Assembly: GCF_008000995.1 (NCBI RefSeq)
Contig: NZ_CP042828.1
Location: 124,001-188,000, forward strand
Direction of reading: 5' to 3'
From: Ruania zhangjianzhongii
GTDB lineage: Bacteria > Actinomycetota > Actinomycetes > Actinomycetales > Beutenbergiaceae
DNA: 64,000 bases
The notes under the pieces are model-generated. The model worked only from the letters and a program-made list of their open reading frames with translations, was not told the origin of the DNA and searched no databases. Positions 60,149-64,000 of this stretch are shown here, piece by piece (within the stretch, counting starts at the first letter, position 1; every line of letters starts with the position of its first letter). The translations under genes and the position numbers were made by a program.

Positions 60149-60943
60149 ATGTCACTGATCGGAGCACACGTCGGCCAGAGCGACCCGATCGCTGAAGCGC
60201 GGGCACGGGGGGTGAACTTCGCGCAGATCTTCATCGGGGATCCGCAGGCGTGGAAGGGGCACGAGGTCAATTACCCCGAGGGCCCGGCGGCGCTCAAGGA
60301 AGCGGCGGCCGAGGCGGGCATCACCCTGGTGGTGCATGCCCCGTATGTGCTGAACGTGGCCACGACAAACAACCGGATCCGCATCCCCAGCCGCAAGCTC
60401 CTGCAGAAGCAGGTCGATGCCGCCGCCGAGATCGGCGCGATCGGCGTGGTGGTGCACGGCGGGCACGTGCTGGCCACCGACGATGAGGAGATCGGCTTCG
60501 ACAACTGGCGCAAGGCCGTGGACCAGTTGGACGCCGCAGTGCCGATCTTCATCGAGAACACCGCCGGCGGGAAGAAGGCCATGGCTCGCGGGGTGGCCAA
60601 GCTGACCCGACTCTGGGAGGCGGTACGCAGCGCCGACGGAGGGGACGCCGTCGGCTTCTGCCTCGATACCTGCCACGCCTACGCCGGGGGAGAGCAGCTC
60701 GACGGTCTGGTGCAGCGGGTGCTGGCGGCCACCGGTCGGATCGATCTGGTGCACGCCAACGACTCCCGGGACGACTTCGACTCCGGCGCTGACCGGCACG
60801 CCAACCTCGGCCAGGGCTCGCTCCCGCTGGACGCGCTGGCCGAGCTGATCCGCGAGGCAGGTGCGCCCGTGATCGTGGAGACCCCGGGCGGTGCCGCCGA
60901 GCAGACCAGTGATATCGCCTGGATCCGGGGGCGTAGTGACTGA
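60149..60943 (+). CDS. nfo: Deoxyribonuclease IV (endonuclease IV)
   Basis: A 264-residue TIM-barrel AP endonuclease with the tri-zinc site residues: IGAHVG, VVHAPYVLN, VVVHGGHVL, IFIENTAGG, FCLDTCHAYAGG, LVHANDS and DRHANLGQG. It cleaves 5' of abasic sites in base-excision repair. The protein is slightly shorter than E. coli Nfo (285). It overlaps the next gene by eight bases. Confidence 0.93.
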   Translation: MSLIGAHVGQSDPIAEARARGVNFAQIFIGDPQAWKGHEVNYPEGPAALKEAAAEAGITLVVHAPYVLNVATTNNRIRIPSRKLLQKQVDAAAEIGAIGVVVHGGHVLATDDEEIGFDNWRKAVDQLDAAVPIFIENTAGGKKAMARGVAKLTRLWEAVRSADGGDAVGFCLDTCHAYAGGEQLDGLVQRVLAATGRIDLVHANDSRDDFDSGADRHANLGQGSLPLDALAELIREAGAPVIVETPGGAAEQTSDIAWIRGRSD

Positions 60944-62576
60944 GCGGGCGCACTGGCGGCTCTACCCGGTGGGGCCGCTCGGCTCGCTGGTGCGTGGCGT
61001 CAGCTGGGCACTGAGCAGCGTCCCGATCATCGCGATGCTGATGATCCTGCCGTTCCTCGGTATGTGGTACGTCGCGGACAAGGGCTCTTTCGGTGTGGAC
61101 AGCACCGGACTGGCCTGGTCGACCTGGGCGGAGCTCGCCCTCGGAGTGGCTGTGCTGGTCTTCCCGTTGACCACGCTGACAGTCTCCGTGCTGAACCTGC
61201 TGCGCACCGTTCTCACGATCGGCGCATTGCGCCGAGCCGTGCGCCAAGGCGCCCGCGGTACCGAGGTGCCGCACCCGCAGCAGTGGGGGATGGCTACCGG
61301 ATGGACCGGCACGGGGATGATCGTGTCCGCACTCCTGCTGACGGCGATGCTCGCCTTCTCGTGGGTGTTCACCGCTCCGGTGCGCACCTGGGTCGAGGCG
61401 AACCTCGTGCCCGAGGGCTGGGCCCTCGTTCCTCTGCCGGTGATCGCCATCGCGGTGGTGGTGGCTTTCCGGTTGTGGCGGAAGAAGCCCCTGGCCGAGT
61501 TGGAGGGCCGGTGGACCGAGGAGCGGCGATCGGCCGCGGAGGACGCAGCGGCTGCACGTGTGCCGAACCTGCCGACTGACGCAGACGGCGACCTGGTCAA
61601 CCCGGCGACCACGCATCGCCGCCCCCTGGATCGCGCCGGAGACCGGGTCAACTCTGCCGGCCTGTGGATCACCGTGATCGCGATGTTCGATGCGGTCGTC
61701 ACTCTGCCGGTGGGAACCTCGATGATTGGTGGCGGATTCGCTTCCAGCACTACTGAAGCGCTCCTCCTGAGCTCGTCGGTGCTGCTGGTGGCGATCGCGA
61801 TTGCGTTGTACGCGCTCGGCGCCCTGTTGCAGCACGGCGCGCAGCTGAGCGAGCTTCGAGGACTTCTTGCCGCTGCGAGTCGGCCGTATGGGCCGATCCC
61901 GGAACTGAGTGTGCTTGCTCGGTACTGGCGACCGCTGGAGTACCCCTGGGTGAACTTCTTGGGCTGGGTTGGTGCGCTGGCACTCCTCTTTGCAGTTCCA
62001 GCCGCGCTGATGACCGACTCCGGCGCGGTGGAGCGCTGGGGCATTGCCGGTGGGGTGCTGGCCGTTCTCCTGCTGCTGGCCGCAGTGGTGGTTGATGTCG
62101 CGGCGGAGAACGTCACCCGGGACCGGCGCAACCTGATCATGCGGCAGTGGCCGATCCCTGACCCGAACTCTATGAACAAGAAGGCGCAGCTGGACTCGGC
62201 CCTCGAGGCGGATGTGGTCGGGTATGGCCAGCACCTCGGCGCTGGGCAGTGGGCACCGGCTGCTGCGGCAGCCCCGCCGCCCTCGGCCATGGGTCCGGGA
62301 GCCGCCGCCCCTCCCGGAATGACCGGGGGCTACTACCCGCCACCGGCGGCCGGCCCCGCTGCGCCTCCGGGTGCGCCGTATGCGCCACCAGTTGGCACGC
62401 CGCATGCACCGGCCGGAGGAGCGTACCCGCCACCAGGCCCTTACCCGCCGCCTCCGCTGCCGTCGGGGTCACCGGCCACCCTGCCGCCACCACCACGGGC
62501 TCCCCAGGGCAGGCGACGTGCCTGGGGGCCGCCCAAGAAGCTCCGCGGCCGCGGCCTCGGTGACCTTTACCGTTAA
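60936..62576 (+). CDS. Multi-pass membrane protein with proline-rich tail
   Basis: A 546-residue protein with about eight hydrophobic segments in the first 410 residues (for example 28-48, 68-88, 120-145, 158-180, 245-265, 285-310, 350-370, 385-405). A C-terminal Pro/Gly/Ala-rich tail (about 435-520, PYPPPPLP, PPPPRAP) ends in a basic KKLRGRGLGD. GTG start at 60936 inside the nfo end. Pairing with the next gene, similar in build, suggests a two-protein membrane unit; family not recognised. Confidence 0.75.
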   Translation: MTERAHWRLYPVGPLGSLVRGVSWALSSVPIIAMLMILPFLGMWYVADKGSFGVDSTGLAWSTWAELALGVAVLVFPLTTLTVSVLNLLRTVLTIGALRRAVRQGARGTEVPHPQQWGMATGWTGTGMIVSALLLTAMLAFSWVFTAPVRTWVEANLVPEGWALVPLPVIAIAVVVAFRLWRKKPLAELEGRWTEERRSAAEDAAAARVPNLPTDADGDLVNPATTHRRPLDRAGDRVNSAGLWITVIAMFDAVVTLPVGTSMIGGGFASSTTEALLLSSSVLLVAIAIALYALGALLQHGAQLSELRGLLAAASRPYGPIPELSVLARYWRPLEYPWVNFLGWVGALALLFAVPAALMTDSGAVERWGIAGGVLAVLLLLAAVVVDVAAENVTRDRRNLIMRQWPIPDPNSMNKKAQLDSALEADVVGYGQHLGAGQWAPAAAAAPPPSAMGPGAAAPPGMTGGYYPPPAAGPAAPPGAPYAPPVGTPHAPAGGAYPPPGPYPPPPLPSGSPATLPPPPRAPQGRRRAWGPPKKLRGRGLGDLYR

Positions 62577-62578
62577 CC

Positions 62579-63913
62579 GTGCCCACTGACCAGCGGACCG
62601 AGCCCGCCGATGCATCGGAGCCGCCTGAAGCCCCACCCGGCTGGTACGAGTACTCCCTCGGTCCGTACGGACTGATGCTGCAGGCGCTGCGCGCCAGTGC
62701 AATCCCGGTGGGGGTCGGGGCTGGGATCGCCTTCGGCCTGGTCCTGGTACTCGGCCTGCTCGGCGAGGAGGCCGTCTTCGACAGTTCAGCGATCAACGAG
62801 GGTCTGGACCAGTTCGCTCGTCTGATGCTCGGCGTCCTGTGCGCCGTGGCGGCGGCGGCCGCGCTGCTCGCTTGCCTGTGCGGCGGCTTGCTGCCCTGGG
62901 TGGCCGCCCGTCGGTTGCGTCACGAAGTCCGGACTGGCGCTGTCCGCACCGCTGTGCCCACGCCAGCACAACAGGACCTGCTCCTCGTTCCGATCGCCAA
63001 GGGGCTGAAGGGCCTCCTGGTCGGCTTCATCTGCCTGGACGCACTGGCACTCCTGATCTTCATCCCCGCTAGCTTCGCGAGCGGGTTCGACACCGTCTCG
63101 CTGCAGGTGCTCGGCGTCACGCTCGCCATCGGCGCGGCCCTGTTCGGGGGAGTGCGGTTGATCGATACGCGGCTACGGCCAGCGCACGGGAACGTGGCGA
63201 ACGGGCTGCGCTCGTTCTGGCGCCCGGCGGAGGTGGGTGGGGTCCACCGTCGGATCCGGATCCAGAGCGAGGGCACGCCCACCGGTGGCGCACCTGTCCG
63301 GCCGGTAGCTCCGGGGTGGTACCGCCTGTGCACCGGGGGGCAACGCCTCGGTGCGGTGGGCGTTCAGGCGGGGTTCGCATTGCTGATGCTCGCGGTCTAC
63401 ATCCGCCAGCCGGGTCGCTATGCCGACCGCCGGGAGTTCGGCCCGTCGATGGAGCAGGGCATCGATCTGCTCGCCCTCAGCGCGGCAATCGTCGGGGGGA
63501 TCGCGACCGCGATGCTGGTGATCACCGCACTGACCCGAGCGCTGATCCGCGCCACTGAGCGCCGTCGGCTGCACGAGAGCGCTGCCGACCCGCAGTCTGC
63601 ACGGCCGGAGACGGCGCTCCTGCAGCGCCACTCCCACTCTGGAACCGTGCTGGCGGCACAGTTGCTCAGCGGTGCCGGCGGCGTCGGGCTGATTGTCGCG
63701 ATCACCGCCCGTATCGATGCCGGGAGAGAGGGCTCGCTGTTTGCCGGGGCGGAGGCGATCTTGGGCCCGATGCTGGCCGGCTCGCTGCTGGCGATCATTC
63801 TCGGATGTGTGTGTCAGGCGCTGGAGATCGGGTTCGGGCGTGCGTCCCGGAACCGCATCCTGCTCCGGTGGCCGACCCGGCGGGCCAAGGACGAGGACGA
63901 GGACGACGAATAG
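62579..63913 (+). CDS. Multi-pass membrane protein paired with upstream gene
   Basis: A 444-residue protein with about eight hydrophobic segments and an acidic C-terminus (KDEDEDDE). The motif APPGWYEYSLGPYGLMLQAL near the start and APGWYRLCTGGQRLGAV near residue 245 are repeated halves, so an internal duplication is likely. GTG start two bases after the previous stop. The upstream protein's HWRLYPVGPLGSLVRGV segment has the same WYxLxPxG start. Function unknown. Confidence 0.75.
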   Translation: MPTDQRTEPADASEPPEAPPGWYEYSLGPYGLMLQALRASAIPVGVGAGIAFGLVLVLGLLGEEAVFDSSAINEGLDQFARLMLGVLCAVAAAAALLACLCGGLLPWVAARRLRHEVRTGAVRTAVPTPAQQDLLLVPIAKGLKGLLVGFICLDALALLIFIPASFASGFDTVSLQVLGVTLAIGAALFGGVRLIDTRLRPAHGNVANGLRSFWRPAEVGGVHRRIRIQSEGTPTGGAPVRPVAPGWYRLCTGGQRLGAVGVQAGFALLMLAVYIRQPGRYADRREFGPSMEQGIDLLALSAAIVGGIATAMLVITALTRALIRATERRRLHESAADPQSARPETALLQRHSHSGTVLAAQLLSGAGGVGLIVAITARIDAGREGSLFAGAEAILGPMLAGSLLAIILGCVCQALEIGFGRASRNRILLRWPTRRAKDEDEDDE

Positions 63914-64000
63914 CTGCCCGCCCGGGGCAGGCTCGGCCGCCAGCCTCTCACCCAAACCGCCCGGGGTGGCTGACTGCCCCCATTTGGGTTGACCCTAGGG
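63914..64000. other. Window end, hairpin after the membrane pair
   Basis: CTGCCC (63914-63919) and GGGCAG (63925-63930) form a short GC hairpin right after the stop codon; the remaining 70 bp show no gene start. Confidence 0.5.

Overview
The window is a high-GC chromosome segment from an actinomycete (Actinomycetota, most likely Micrococcales; the genus cannot be fixed from sequence reading). Signs of this are GTG and TTG starts, leaderless-looking promoters, a class Ib ribonucleotide reductase set under NrdR boxes, a CarD/CdnL-type protein, several coenzyme F420-type flavoproteins, and sugar ABC transporters that lack their own ATPase. I saw no rRNA, tRNA, CRISPR array, prophage or intact insertion sequence.

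Layout. (1) 1-4240: small housekeeping and regulatory genes, including APH-type kinase, phosphoribosyltransferase, HAD phosphatase, CsbD-like protein, HPr and a TetR regulator. (2) 4433-11874: the most interesting block. Two ferritin-like proteins are followed by a four-gene, stop/start-overlapping operon: a fatty acyl reductase fused to a HAD phosphatase domain, a short-chain dehydrogenase, a PlsC acyltransferase, and an alkyl-DHAP synthase homologue. These are the activities needed to make ether-linked glycerolipids: fatty alcohol supply, ether bond exchange, keto reduction and second acylation. I read the block as an actinobacterial ether-lipid (possibly plasmalogen) cluster under a TetR regulator. 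(3) 12076-14856: a TetR/membrane protein pair, an ArsR/SRPBCC pair and a DUF6440 gene. (4) 14982-19347: nrdHIEF, preceded by two NrdR boxes and a cluster of DnaA-box-like 9-mers. (5) 19380-38846: a mixed accessory region with a ferric-reductase-like membrane protein, CarD, AraC-DinB/DHFR pair, Nudix, VOC, M20 hydrolase, MFS porter, macrolide-phosphotransferase-like kinase, two TetR/oxidoreductase units with clear twin operators, F420-type enzymes and an NhaC antiporter. It contains a decayed vapBC. (6) 38847-39459: gene debris with a hipA tail. (7) 39460-58951: sugar catabolism. This holds nagB-nagA, a LacI repressor, and two transporter clusters (an oligopeptide/oligosaccharide type and a carbohydrate type), each paired with Gfo/Idh/MocA oxidoreductases and with LacI- and ROK-type operators. 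(8) 58952-64000: a small membrane-anchored protein, a candidate structured RNA on the minus strand, endonuclease IV and two multi-pass membrane proteins.

Five copies of a 70-75 bp intergenic repeat lie at 1095, 1852, 11913, 41539 and 58985. An 89-bp tandem duplication inside the first transporter operon carries two short overlapping reading frames. Functional assignments come from recognisable motifs read by eye; no database search was run.
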